A DNA stretch of 64,000 nt from Neptuniibacter sp048548695 (GTDB taxonomy: Bacteria > Pseudomonadota > Gammaproteobacteria > Pseudomonadales > Balneatricaceae), in NCBI RefSeq assembly GCF_048548695.1, contig NZ_JBLYIF010000007.1, one strand, 5' to 3'. Made by a program: the position numbers and the translations under genes. Positions 40,075-49,900 of this stretch are shown here, one piece after another. The notes below the pieces were generated by a model. The model worked only from the letters and a program-made list of their open reading frames with translations, was not told where the DNA came from and did no database searches. Each line of letters opens with the position of its first letter. The first letter of the stretch is position 1.

Positions 40075-41481
40075 ATGAAAGAAGCACGCATAAGTATCGT
40101 ATTGGTAGAGGATGACCCGCAGCAGGCGAGTAACCTGCAGGCGGCGTTTTCTTTCCTTGGTTACCGGCTTGATGTCATTGGTTCGGCATCCTTTATTGCG
40201 CCGGATGCTGAGCCTGACTGGCCAGTGCTCGTGCTGATTGGCTCTGTAGTGGATCAGCTTGGAACACTGGATAAAGTCAGACTGTGGTCTGCACGGGCGC
40301 CCTGTTCATTGTTTTGTCTACTTGCTTCTGTCATTTCTCAGGATGCTGCCGTCAGGGTTTCAGGCATCCAGCAGACCGACAACCTCAGAATATTAACCTC
40401 TCCGTTAACTGAAGCTGTCTTGCTTGACCTGCTGCATGAGTCACAAATATTGCAGCGATTGCATCAGGATAATATTGAAAATGGCATTTTCCCGTTACTG
40501 ATTGGCGGCAGCGATGCGATGCTGCAACTGAAGAAGATGATGGCCCGTGTGGCGGATCGGGATGTCAATGTATTGATTACTGGAGAGTCCGGTACTGGCA
40601 AAGAACTGGTGGCCAGAAGTCTGCATGAAAACTCACGCAGAGCGACAGGTCCTTTTGTGCCGGTGAACTGCGGGGCTATTCCGGAAGAGTTATTGGAAAG
40701 CGAGCTGTTTGGCCACGAGAAGGGGGCGTTTACCGGTGCGGTACACAGCCGACCAGGCCGGTTTGAAATGGCGGATGGCGGCACCCTGTTTCTGGATGAA
40801 ATCGGCGATATGCCACTGGCAATGCAGGTGAAATTGTTGCGAGTGCTGCAGGAACGCAGTTTTGAGCGGGTGGGTGGGCATAAAACCATCGCTGTGAATG
40901 TCCGGATTATTGCGGCCACGCACAAAGATTTAGAGCAGATGATTCCTGCAGGTCAGTTTCGGGAGGATCTGTATTACCGGATCAATGTTTATCCGGTAGA
41001 AACGCCACCGTTACGTGACCGTACAGATGACATTGAGCTGCTGGTAAAGAATTTGGCGGAGCGCGCTAACGAGCAGGGGTTGGGTTTGGTTAGGTTACAT
41101 CCCGCTACCGTAGAGTCGTTAAAGCAACATGACTGGCCGGGTAATGTGCGTGAACTCGCGAATTTGATTGAGCGGCTTTCTATTATGTATCCGGATGAAG
41201 TGGTGGGGGTGTCTGAACTGCCGGCACGTTTCAGATATACAGCTGAACCGAACCCTGAGCGTTATGAAGCAGCCGCGGAGCGTTCAGCAGAATCAACCTC
41301 GCAACTGTTGCCGACGGAGGGTATGGATCTGAAGGCGTACCTTGAGGCCATTGAGCAATCATTGATAGCCCAGGCGTTGGAACAGAATGAAGGGGTGGTG
41401 GCGCGTGCTGCGGAGCAGCTCCAGATTCGCCGTACTACGCTGGTAGAAAAAATGCGTAAGTTTGGCCTGCAGCGGAAATAG
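40075..41481 (+). CDS. fleQ: Flagellar master regulator FleQ
   Basis: 468 residues. FleQ is the sigma54-dependent activator at the top of the flagellar cascade in pseudomonads and, as FlrA, in vibrios; it also binds c-di-GMP. The N-terminal receiver-like domain lacks a phospho-acceptor Asp (VLVLIGSVVDQ at the site), as in known FleQ. The AAA+ core has Walker A GESGTGKE (170-177), GAFTGA (217-222) and the Walker B segment GGTLFLDEIGDM. A Fis-type helix-turn-helix ends the protein. It is followed by fleS after 2 bases. Confidence 0.96.
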   Translation: MKEARISIVLVEDDPQQASNLQAAFSFLGYRLDVIGSASFIAPDAEPDWPVLVLIGSVVDQLGTLDKVRLWSARAPCSLFCLLASVISQDAAVRVSGIQQTDNLRILTSPLTEAVLLDLLHESQILQRLHQDNIENGIFPLLIGGSDAMLQLKKMMARVADRDVNVLITGESGTGKELVARSLHENSRRATGPFVPVNCGAIPEELLESELFGHEKGAFTGAVHSRPGRFEMADGGTLFLDEIGDMPLAMQVKLLRVLQERSFERVGGHKTIAVNVRIIAATHKDLEQMIPAGQFREDLYYRINVYPVETPPLRDRTDDIELLVKNLAERANEQGLGLVRLHPATVESLKQHDWPGNVRELANLIERLSIMYPDEVVGVSELPARFRYTAEPNPERYEAAAERSAESTSQLLPTEGMDLKAYLEAIEQSLIAQALEQNEGVVARAAEQLQIRRTTLVEKMRKFGLQRK

Positions 41482-41483
41482 TT

Positions 41484-42608
41484 ATGAGTGATATTTCAGA
41501 ACTGGAGCAACTGCGTCAGCACATCAACGCATTGCAGGACGAGTTATCGGAAACCCGGTCACAGCTGGCCCGCGAAACTCAGAAACGCCAGGATGTCGGT
41601 TCTGAAAATGCGGGGCTGTTGGATCGTATGGCGCATCTGCTTAGCCTGTTACCGGCCGGCGTTATTTTGCTCAATGGTCGTGGTCAGGTAAGTGAAGCAA
41701 ACCCCGCAGCAGAAAATTTATTAGGCCTGCCGTTAAAAGGTGAGGCTTGGGTGAGCATTATACAGCGCAGCTTTGCACCGCGGGGTGATGATGGTCATGA
41801 GGTGTCGCTAAAGGATGGACGCAGGGTAAGCCTACAGACACGTGCCATGGATCATGGGCCTGGACAGTTGATATTGCTGACCGATCAGACCGAGACCCGT
41901 TTGTTGCAGGGGCGCTTGGCACATTATCAGCGTCTGTCTGAGATGGGACGCATGGTGGCATCGCTGGCGCACCAGATACGTACCCCTCTCTCTGCCGCCC
42001 TGCTTTATATCGATCATCTCAACCGACCGGATCTGGCCATCGCGCAGCGGCAAAAATTTGCGGGCAAGATTAAATCTCGCCTGGTGAATTTGGAACAGCA
42101 GGTTCGGGATATGCTGATTTTTGCTCGCGGTGAAATGCGGTTGGATGATCAGCTAACATCTGAAGCGTTGTTGGAAGCGCTAGAGGATCAGTTGGATTTG
42201 CCGCTGGTGAATTACGATGCTGACTGTGATTGTATTAATGAAGCACCTGAGCTGGCAGTGCAGTGCAATCAGGAGGCATTGCTGGGCGTTTGTATGAATC
42301 TGGTGGAGAATGCACTGCAAGCCTGTGGCCAGGGCAGTGAACTGCAGATCAGGTTGACACAGCAAGATAGCATGTTGCGGCTGGATATTATGGATCAGGG
42401 TCCGGGCATGGATGAAAATACGCTCAAACAGGCACTGCAGCCGTTCTTTACCACCAAGTCGCATGGTACTGGGTTAGGTCTTGCTGTTGCTCAGGTTGTT
42501 GCGCATGCCCATCATGGGCGATTTGAATTGCATTCCGTGCTGGGTTCCGGAACTACGGCCAGCTTACTGCTACCCTGCCTGGATCAAACAACCCAGTCAT
42601 CCCCATAA
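41484..42608 (+). CDS. fleS: Sensor histidine kinase FleS
   Basis: 374 residues and no membrane segment, so it is cytoplasmic. A short coiled coil opens the protein (about 5-45), then a PAS domain (about 50-140), the phospho-acceptor H163 in SLAHQIRTPL, and an ATPase domain with NLVENALQA and the GTGLGLAV loop. With FleR it controls the middle flagellar genes (hook-basal body). It lies directly after fleQ and before fleR. Confidence 0.95.
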   Translation: MSDISELEQLRQHINALQDELSETRSQLARETQKRQDVGSENAGLLDRMAHLLSLLPAGVILLNGRGQVSEANPAAENLLGLPLKGEAWVSIIQRSFAPRGDDGHEVSLKDGRRVSLQTRAMDHGPGQLILLTDQTETRLLQGRLAHYQRLSEMGRMVASLAHQIRTPLSAALLYIDHLNRPDLAIAQRQKFAGKIKSRLVNLEQQVRDMLIFARGEMRLDDQLTSEALLEALEDQLDLPLVNYDADCDCINEAPELAVQCNQEALLGVCMNLVENALQACGQGSELQIRLTQQDSMLRLDIMDQGPGMDENTLKQALQPFFTTKSHGTGLGLAVAQVVAHAHHGRFELHSVLGSGTTASLLLPCLDQTTQSSP

Positions 42609-42621
42609 TAAGAGGTTAGAA

Positions 42622-43995
42622 ATGTCGCAACGGATACTGATAGTTGAAGATGATCACCAGCTGCGTGAAGCGCTGTGTGACACCCTCGAACTGGCGGGTT
42701 TTGCGTATCTGGAAGCGGCGGATGCCGAAGTGGCTCTCTCTCTATTGCAACAGGAAGCGGTTAATATGGTCGTGAGTGATGTCAATATGCCGGGGATGGA
42801 CGGACATCAGTTGCTGGCCCAGATTCGTCAGCACTATCCGGGACTGCCGGTGGTGCTAATCACTGCATTTGGGCAGGTTAGCCGTGCGGTGGACGCGATC
42901 CGTGCCGGAGCGGTTGATTACCTGATGAAGCCGTTTGATTCCGACACGTTGATCAGAACTGTTAAACGATTTGCCGGTGGCGAAATTAATGAGCAGGCGG
43001 CAGAAGAGCCGGTGGCGGAAGAGCAGAGCAGTCAGCAACTGTTGCAACTGGCACGCCGGGTCGCCGCCAGTGATTCAACGGTACTGATATCCGGCGAGTC
43101 GGGCACTGGTAAAGAGGTATTGGCACAATACATTCATCAACACTCTGCCCGCGCCAAGCAGCCTTTTATTGCCATTAACTGTGCGGCCATTCCGGAAAAT
43201 ATGCTGGAAGCGACCCTGTTTGGTCACGAAAAAGGGGCCTTTACCGGGGCTTATGCCAGTGTGCCGGGTAAATTTGAGCAGGCCAACGGCGGCACGTTGC
43301 TGCTGGATGAGATTTCAGAAATGGACCTGGGTCTGCAAGCTAAATTGTTGCGGGTATTGCAGGAAAATGAGGTCGAGCGGGTCGGTGGCCGTAAAACTAT
43401 TACGTTGGATGTCAGGGTGCTGGCAACAACAAACCGGCAGTTGGAACAGTATGTCGAAGCGGGGCGTTTCCGAGAAGACCTGTATTACCGGCTGAATGTG
43501 TTTCCTCTGCAATGGCGGCCGCTACGCGAGCGTTCTGCCGATGTTGTTCCGCTGGCGGAGCGGTTGTTTCGCAAACATTGTCAGAAAATGCGCCGTCCTC
43601 ATGTGGTGTTATCCGCAGAGGTTAAGTTGGCGCTGCAGCAGCATGCATGGCCCGGAAATGTTCGGGAACTTGATAATGTGGTGCAGCGTGCTCTGATTCT
43701 GCAGCCGGGAACTGAGGTCGGCTCAGCGGATCTGATGTTGCAACCCGGGGAGCTGCCAAATGGCCTTGTTGATAGCACTGAAGTCGTCGTTCCCAGCCCG
43801 AATGAAGATAACGGTATTTTGGGTGCGGGTGTGCGCCAGCATGAATATCAGTTGATAATTGAGGCGTTGCAGGCAACGCGTGGCAGTCGCAAAGACGCTG
43901 CAGAAAAACTCGGTATCAGCCCGCGCACATTGCGCTACAAGCTCGCTAAAATGCGGGAAGAAGGGATATCAGTGGAAAAGATTAAAGGGATCTGA
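42622..43995 (+). CDS. fleR: Sigma54-dependent response regulator FleR
   Basis: 457 residues from ATG 42622, after AGAGG; the frame is open into fleS but without a ribosome site. The receiver domain has a proper acceptor, D53 in VVSDVNMPGMDG. The AAA+ core has GESGTGKE, GAFTGA and GGTLLLDEISEM, and the C-terminal Fis-type domain reads GSRKDAAEKLGISPRTLRYKL. It is the partner of FleS. Confidence 0.96.
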   Translation: MSQRILIVEDDHQLREALCDTLELAGFAYLEAADAEVALSLLQQEAVNMVVSDVNMPGMDGHQLLAQIRQHYPGLPVVLITAFGQVSRAVDAIRAGAVDYLMKPFDSDTLIRTVKRFAGGEINEQAAEEPVAEEQSSQQLLQLARRVAASDSTVLISGESGTGKEVLAQYIHQHSARAKQPFIAINCAAIPENMLEATLFGHEKGAFTGAYASVPGKFEQANGGTLLLDEISEMDLGLQAKLLRVLQENEVERVGGRKTITLDVRVLATTNRQLEQYVEAGRFREDLYYRLNVFPLQWRPLRERSADVVPLAERLFRKHCQKMRRPHVVLSAEVKLALQQHAWPGNVRELDNVVQRALILQPGTEVGSADLMLQPGELPNGLVDSTEVVVPSPNEDNGILGAGVRQHEYQLIIEALQATRGSRKDAAEKLGISPRTLRYKLAKMREEGISVEKIKGI

Positions 43996-44179
43996 TTATA
44001 TCTTGTCGGGACTAAGGTCTAACAGCGGATATACCAATGTCTAATTCAGGCGTTTGTAGGCCGTTCTGTATAACCTTAGTTCGTAAAATTAACTCCACCC
44101 CTGCTGCTTTACAATAATTACATCAAATCGACAGACAGGGCATTGAGCTAACTACAACAACTAAGCTAAGGGCATCACG

Positions 44180-46132
44180 ATGAGTGAAAAGGTATATCCA
44201 GTTAATCCGGAGTTTGCGGCAAAGGCCCATATCGACAACGCCAAGTATCAGGCAATGTATGAGCAGTCGATAAACGATCCGGATACTTTCTGGGGTGAGG
44301 CAGGTAAACGTCTGGAATGGTTCAAGCCTTACACCAAAGTAAAAAACACTTCATTTGATCCACATAACGTTGACATCCGTTGGTATGAGGACGGCACTCT
44401 CAACGTTGCTTACAACTGTCTTGACCGTCATCTGGAAACCCGTGGTGACCAGGTTGCTATCATTTGGGAAGGTGACGACCCAAGTGAAGATGAAAAAATT
44501 ACCTACCGTGAACTACACGAGCGAGTATGCCGTTTTGCTAACGCGCTGAAAGCGCAGGGCGTACAGAAAGGTGACGTGGTTACCCTGTATTTGCCAATGA
44601 TCTCTGAAGCTGCTGTTGCCATGCTGGCATGTGCACGTATCGGTGCGGTTCACTCTATTGTCTTCGGTGGTTTCTCTCCTGAAGCTCTGGCTGCGCGTAT
44701 CGAAGGTGCTAACTCTAAAGTCGTTGTGACGTCTAACTACTCGCTGCGTGGCGGTAAAGTTGTGCCGCTGAAAGCCAACGTCGATAAAGCGCTGAACCAG
44801 CCTGGCGCCGCCGCGTGCATCGAAAGCGTGATTGTTGTGAAGCGTGTTGATCAGGATGTTGCCTGGGATGACTCGCGTGACAAGTGGTATGAAGAGCTGT
44901 GCGCAGAAGCGTCTACTGATTGTCCTGCAGAAGAGATGAACGCCGAAGATCCACTGTTCATCCTGTACACTTCCGGTTCTACCGGTGCGCCTAAGGGCCT
45001 GAAGCACACTACTGGTGGTTATCTGGTATATGCCTCCATGACTCATGAGTATGTGTTTGACTACCATGAGGGAGACATCTACTGGTGTACAGCTGACGTT
45101 GGCTGGGTGACCGGTCACAGCTACATCGTATATGGCCCGCTGGCTAACGGTGCTACCACTCTGATGTTCGAAGGTGTGCCTAGCTATCCGGATAACAGCC
45201 GTTTTGGCCGCGTTATCGAAAAACATAAAGTAAACCAGTTCTACACTGCACCGACTGCAATCCGTGCGCTGATGCAGCAAGGTGAAGATGTACTGGGTGA
45301 TTCTGATCTGTCTACCCTGAAGCTGCTGGGTTCTGTGGGTGAGCCAATCAACCCTGAAGCTTGGGAGTGGTACAACCGCATTATGGGTAAAGGCAAATGC
45401 CCAATTGTTGATACCTGGTGGCAGACTGAAACCGGCGGCATCATGATTGTACCTCTGGCGGGTGCGACAGACGCCAAGCCGGGTTCTGCTTCCCGTCCGT
45501 TCTTTGGTGTGCAGCCTGCACTGCTGGATGCCGATGGTAAAGCGGTTGAAGGTGCTGGTGAAGGTAACCTGGTTATCACCGATGCCTGGCCTTCCATCGC
45601 GCGTTCTATCTGGGGTGACCACGAACGTTATATTCAGACCTACTTCTCCACCTACAAGGGTGTATACACCACCGGTGACGGCGCTCGTCGTGATGAAGAC
45701 GGTTACTACTGGATTACTGGTCGTGTGGATGACGTTATCAACGTATCCGGTCACCGTATGGGTACTGCCGAAGTTGAGTCTGCGCTGGTAGCTCACCCTG
45801 CAGTTGCTGAAGCGGCGGTAGTAGGTTATCCGCATGACCTGAAAGGTCAGGGTATCTACGTATATGTGACCCTGCAGTCTGGTTTTGAGCAGTCTGATGA
45901 GCTGATGAAAGAACTGCGTACCCATGTACGTACTGAAATCGGCCCAATTGCTTCTCCGGATCTGATCCAGTTCTCGCCAGGCATGCCTAAAACGCGTTCT
46001 GGTAAGATCATGCGCCGTATTCTGCGTAAGATCGCTGAAGATGATTTCGGTGCTCTGGGTGATACATCCACCCTGGCTGACCCATCTGTGGTGGATGATC
46101 TGATCGAAAACCGCATGAATCGCAAAGGCTAA
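44180..46132 (+). CDS. acs: Acetyl-CoA synthetase
   Basis: 650 residues, standard length. The enzyme activates acetate to acetyl-CoA through acetyl-AMP. Seen are the nucleotide loop YTSGSTGAPKG, the VDTWWQTETGG core motif, the GRVDDVINVSGHR hinge and the regulatory Lys609 in PKTRSGKIMRR, the site acetylated in related enzymes. Codon use is very biased (CTG, GGT, CGT and GAA preferred), pointing to strong expression. A terminator follows, then crbR. In Vibrio and Pseudomonas, the CrbS/CrbR (MxtR/ErdR) pair encoded beside it activates acs. AAGGG precedes the ATG. Confidence 0.98.
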   Translation: MSEKVYPVNPEFAAKAHIDNAKYQAMYEQSINDPDTFWGEAGKRLEWFKPYTKVKNTSFDPHNVDIRWYEDGTLNVAYNCLDRHLETRGDQVAIIWEGDDPSEDEKITYRELHERVCRFANALKAQGVQKGDVVTLYLPMISEAAVAMLACARIGAVHSIVFGGFSPEALAARIEGANSKVVVTSNYSLRGGKVVPLKANVDKALNQPGAAACIESVIVVKRVDQDVAWDDSRDKWYEELCAEASTDCPAEEMNAEDPLFILYTSGSTGAPKGLKHTTGGYLVYASMTHEYVFDYHEGDIYWCTADVGWVTGHSYIVYGPLANGATTLMFEGVPSYPDNSRFGRVIEKHKVNQFYTAPTAIRALMQQGEDVLGDSDLSTLKLLGSVGEPINPEAWEWYNRIMGKGKCPIVDTWWQTETGGIMIVPLAGATDAKPGSASRPFFGVQPALLDADGKAVEGAGEGNLVITDAWPSIARSIWGDHERYIQTYFSTYKGVYTTGDGARRDEDGYYWITGRVDDVINVSGHRMGTAEVESALVAHPAVAEAAVVGYPHDLKGQGIYVYVTLQSGFEQSDELMKELRTHVRTEIGPIASPDLIQFSPGMPKTRSGKIMRRILRKIAEDDFGALGDTSTLADPSVVDDLIENRMNRKG

Positions 46133-46146
46133 AACGCCTAAGCAGT

Positions 46147-46199
46147 AAAAAACTCCCATCGAATAGAATAAAAACCTTCTATTCGGTGGGAGTTTTTTT
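46147..46199 (+). terminator. Terminator after acs
   Basis: A long stem AACTCCCA...GAATAGAA with TTCTATTC...TGGGAGTT, flanked by an A run and seven T; it would work in both directions. Confidence 0.9.
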
Positions 46200-46276
46200 G
46201 TTTACGGTATATGATTAATGGAGATGAACCGCCGTAGAGCGGATCTCTGCTGGCTGACAGGGGGAGAGTAGAGCAC

Positions 46277-46942
46277 ATGCAGTTAGCCCAAAAAATCATC
46301 ATTGCTGATGACCATCCGCTGTTTCGAGCAGCACTCAAGCAGGCCGTTTCGCAAGCTGTGCCTGGTGTTCAAATGATTGAAGCCGATTCTTTGGCTGCCG
46401 TACAAGAGGCTGTCGACCAGCACTCCGATGCAGATCTTATTCTGTTGGATATCCATATGCCCGGCACTAATGGTTTCTCTGGACTGATCTTCTTGCGAGG
46501 TCAAAGTCCCGGCATTCCGGTGGTTGTGGTGTCAGGCAGTGAGCAAACCCACGTCATGCAACGGGCGATGGATTATGGTGCGTCTGGTTTTATTCCCAAG
46601 TCAGCGCCACTGGAAACCATTTCCGAAGCGATTGTCACTGTGCTTGAGGGTGAAGAGTGGCTGCCTCAAGAGCTATCTGACCAGCCGGTCGATGTCAGTG
46701 AGGAAGATCACAAGTTTGCGTTGGCATTAGCGTCTCTGACTCCACAGCAGTTCCGGGTACTTACCATGCTGACGGAAGGGCTGTTGAATAAGCAGATTGC
46801 TTATGAACTGAATGTCTCCGAAGCTACCATTAAAGCTCATGTGACAGCCATCCTGCGTAAGCTTGGTGTGCACAGCCGGACCCAGGCAGTTATTGCTGCT
46901 CAGCGGTTAGGTGTTGAGCCTCCTCGCACCGAGATGCAATAA
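46277..46942 (+). CDS. crbR: LuxR-type response regulator, CrbR/ErdR-like
   Basis: 221 residues. The receiver has the acidic pair ADDH near the start and acceptor D58 in LLDIHMPG; the C-terminal LuxR/NarL helix-turn-helix contains LTPQQFRVLTMLTEGLLNKQIA and LNVSEATIKAHVTAIL. Being next to acs and facing a transporter-type hybrid kinase, it matches CrbR of Vibrio (ErdR of Pseudomonas), which activates acs and acetate use. The match rests on domain make-up and place. Confidence 0.85.
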   Translation: MQLAQKIIIADDHPLFRAALKQAVSQAVPGVQMIEADSLAAVQEAVDQHSDADLILLDIHMPGTNGFSGLIFLRGQSPGIPVVVVSGSEQTHVMQRAMDYGASGFIPKSAPLETISEAIVTVLEGEEWLPQELSDQPVDVSEEDHKFALALASLTPQQFRVLTMLTEGLLNKQIAYELNVSEATIKAHVTAILRKLGVHSRTQAVIAAQRLGVEPPRTEMQ

Positions 46943-46957
46943 AGTCGTTATCAAATC

Positions 46958-46979
46958 AACCGGCTAAGTCAGCCGGTTT
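46958..46979. terminator. Shared terminator of crbR and crbS
   Basis: AACCGGCT (46958-46965), loop AAGTC, AGCCGGTT (46971-46978). The hairpin lies between convergent genes and contains the crbS stop codon. Confidence 0.65.
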
Positions 46980-49900
46980 CTGTCACTCGTGTCTGACTCA
47001 ACAGTTTGCTGATCATCGCTCGGAGGGCGGCGGGTTTGACCGGTTTTGTCAGCAGTAGTGCACCACAGGCCTCTACTTCTTGTTTGACTTCGTCTGTTCG
47101 GTCAGCCGTGATTACAATGGCCGGTATTTCGTGTTGCCAGTGTTTGGCCAGTGCATTAAGGGTCATCACACCTGTTTCTGTTTCTGATAGATGGTAATCG
47201 GCCAAAATGATATCTGGTGGCGCTGCCAGTGTATGGGGTAGATTCAGGGCCGCCTGCATGGATGCCGCAGTGCTGACTTCGCAAGACCAGCCCTGCAGCA
47301 GAGCTGACATGCCCTGCAAGATTTTAGTCTCGTTATCGATCACCAGTATATGTATCCCGTTGAGGCCTTTGCTGCGAATCCAGCCACGTTGTTCTGGTTT
47401 TGGTTTGCTGGCTTTTGCCGGGTCTCCCAAGGGCACTTCAATGCTGAATACTGTGCCTTTACCGGGCCAGGAACGGACATTGAGTTTGTGTTTCAGTATC
47501 CGTGCGATACGCTCGGTAATGGCGAGTCCCAGACCTAGTCCTTTTACTTCAGAGTGTTTCGGGTTGTCGATTCGGCGAAACTCTTCAAAAACTTCCTGTA
47601 GTTTATTCTCTGGGATGCCAACGCCGGTGTCCCATACTTCCAGGCGCAGCTGACCTTTCAGTAAACGGCAGCCCAGTAAAATGCGGCCGTGCTGGGTATA
47701 ACGGACCGAGTTGGAGAGAAAGTTTTGCAGTACCCGACGCAACAGCTGCTGATCTGAGCGGATCACCTGATGGCTGGTGACACTGCGGAAGTTTAGGAAT
47801 TTTTTCGCTGCCAGTGCTTTGTAGTCCTGACTGAGACCATTTAGCAGCTCGCTCAAACAGAAATCTGTGATGTTTGGCTCTAGTGCGCCGGCATCGAGCT
47901 TGGATATATCCAGTAGCGCAGTGATAAGTTCTTCTGCTGCTTTGAGTGAGCCATCCAAGTTGTCTACCAGTTCCTGTGTTTCTCCACTGTGACTTTGCTG
48001 CGCCAGAGCAGCAGCGAATAAGCGTGCGGCATTCAATGGCTGTAAAAGGTCATGGCTGGCCGCGGCTAAAAAGCGGGTTTTACCCAGGTTGGCATCATCA
48101 GCATCGCCCTTAGCCTGTCGCAGTTCATCCTCCATAAGCGAGCGAATGGTGTTCTCTTTGCGTAGCTCTTTGTTGACCACAGACAGGGCGTGGGTACGTT
48201 CTCGAACCCGCTGCTCAAGCGTTTCGTTGGTTTCCTGCAGTGCGAGCTCAGCTTGGCGGCGTTCGGTTATGTCCTGATACAGCGTGAAATAGCCAAGCAC
48301 ATCACCGTATTCGCCGATATGCGGGATATAGGTGACTTCGACATAACGCATGCTGCCGTCAGGTTTGAATAGTTTGGTTTCAAAGCGCTGGCGTTTGCCT
48401 TCCAGCGCTGCGGTAATAAACGGGCTACGGTAGGCATATTGTTCAGCCGGCAATATCTGGTTGCAGGGTTTGCCTATAATCTGATGCCGTTCCATGCCAA
48501 AGGCATTGGCATATGCGCGATTGACAAACAGGTAGCGCCGTTCAGGATCCAAGTAAGCGATCAGTACCGGCACATTGTCGGTGTAGATACGAATGTTCTG
48601 CTCGCTTTCGCGCAGTGCTTCGGCAATATCTTTGTGCTCAGTGATATCCATATAGGTATTGACGTAACCGCCGTTAGGTAGCGGGTTGCCGCGTACTTCC
48701 AGGACGGTGCCGTCAGGCCGAAAACGTTCGTAACTATGCCGTTTGCCGGACTTGAGCAGTTGCAGTCGTTTACGTACCTGCTCGTCCGGACTGCCCGGGC
48801 CATATTCCCCCTTAATGGCGTTATAGCGGAAAACTTCTTCGATCGGTCGGCCCACACAAACCAGTCCGTCCGGGTAGTTGAAGATGTCGATATAGACCCG
48901 GTTCCAGGCAACCAGTCGCATCTGCTGATCTACCACGCTGATGCCCAGACTGATATTTTCGATAGTGGATTGCAGCAGTGAACGGTTGAAGCGCAATGCT
49001 TCGGAGGCTTCATCGACAATGCTAACCACATCACCTAGTTGCATATCCTTGCCGCGCAGGGTGGAGGCCAGCACGATACGGGAAGAGGAAGAGCCGATGA
49101 CGCCAGCCAGCAGGCGTTCACAGAACTGCACCAGTTCCGGGGTAGCCTTGTCGCCAGACAACGGTGGTTCTTCACCCCGCTGCAGGAAAAATCCGGTCAG
49201 GGAGTGCTGAGTGCGGCTGATGCCGAGAAAGCGTTCAGTCAGTAGCTGTAGGTCGCCAACAGTTACCTGGCCATACTGCTGTGGTGTTTCCAGCAGGCTG
49301 TTGTTGTAGATGTCGACAAACGCGCTGGCCTGCATGCGATCTTCAAGGCGCAGGTTTGAGCGGCGTGATATCAGAATATACAGCGCGGTATTTACCGATA
49401 GGCTCCAGAATACGCCATGTGCCAGCGCGTCAAAACCGGATAAACCAAAGAGTGCAGTTGGCTGTAGCCAGTCGATGCCAAAGATGCCGCTACCTAAAAA
49501 TTGTGGGCCGATCAGGCCAGCTTCACTGAAGGCTGGTAATACGAGAGTATAAAGCCACAGGGCAAAGCCCCCGGCAAGGCCTGCAAATACGCCATACCGA
49601 GACCCGCCTTTCCAATAGATGCCGCCTATGATGGCGGGCAGGAACTGGGTGGTGGCAACAAACGCCAGCCAGCCCAGGGAGGCCAGTGGAAATTGCTCAC
49701 CCAGTATGCGGTAGTAGAAATAAGCCAGTAGCATCAGGCCAAGAATGGTGATGCGGCGAACCTTCAGCAGCAGGGCGCCAAGGTCTTGATTGCCATTAAG
49801 GTGTAGCCAAGAGATGCGCAGTAGTAGCGGCATAATAATGTCGTTGCAGACCATAATGGCCAGGGCAATACTGGCCACGATCACCATGCTGGTGGAAGCG

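Noticed and set aside
44513..46159. A 548-codon open frame antisense to acs
   Set aside because: It lies wholly opposite a well-supported gene with strong codon bias, which creates long antisense frames. It has no ribosome site and no family resemblance.
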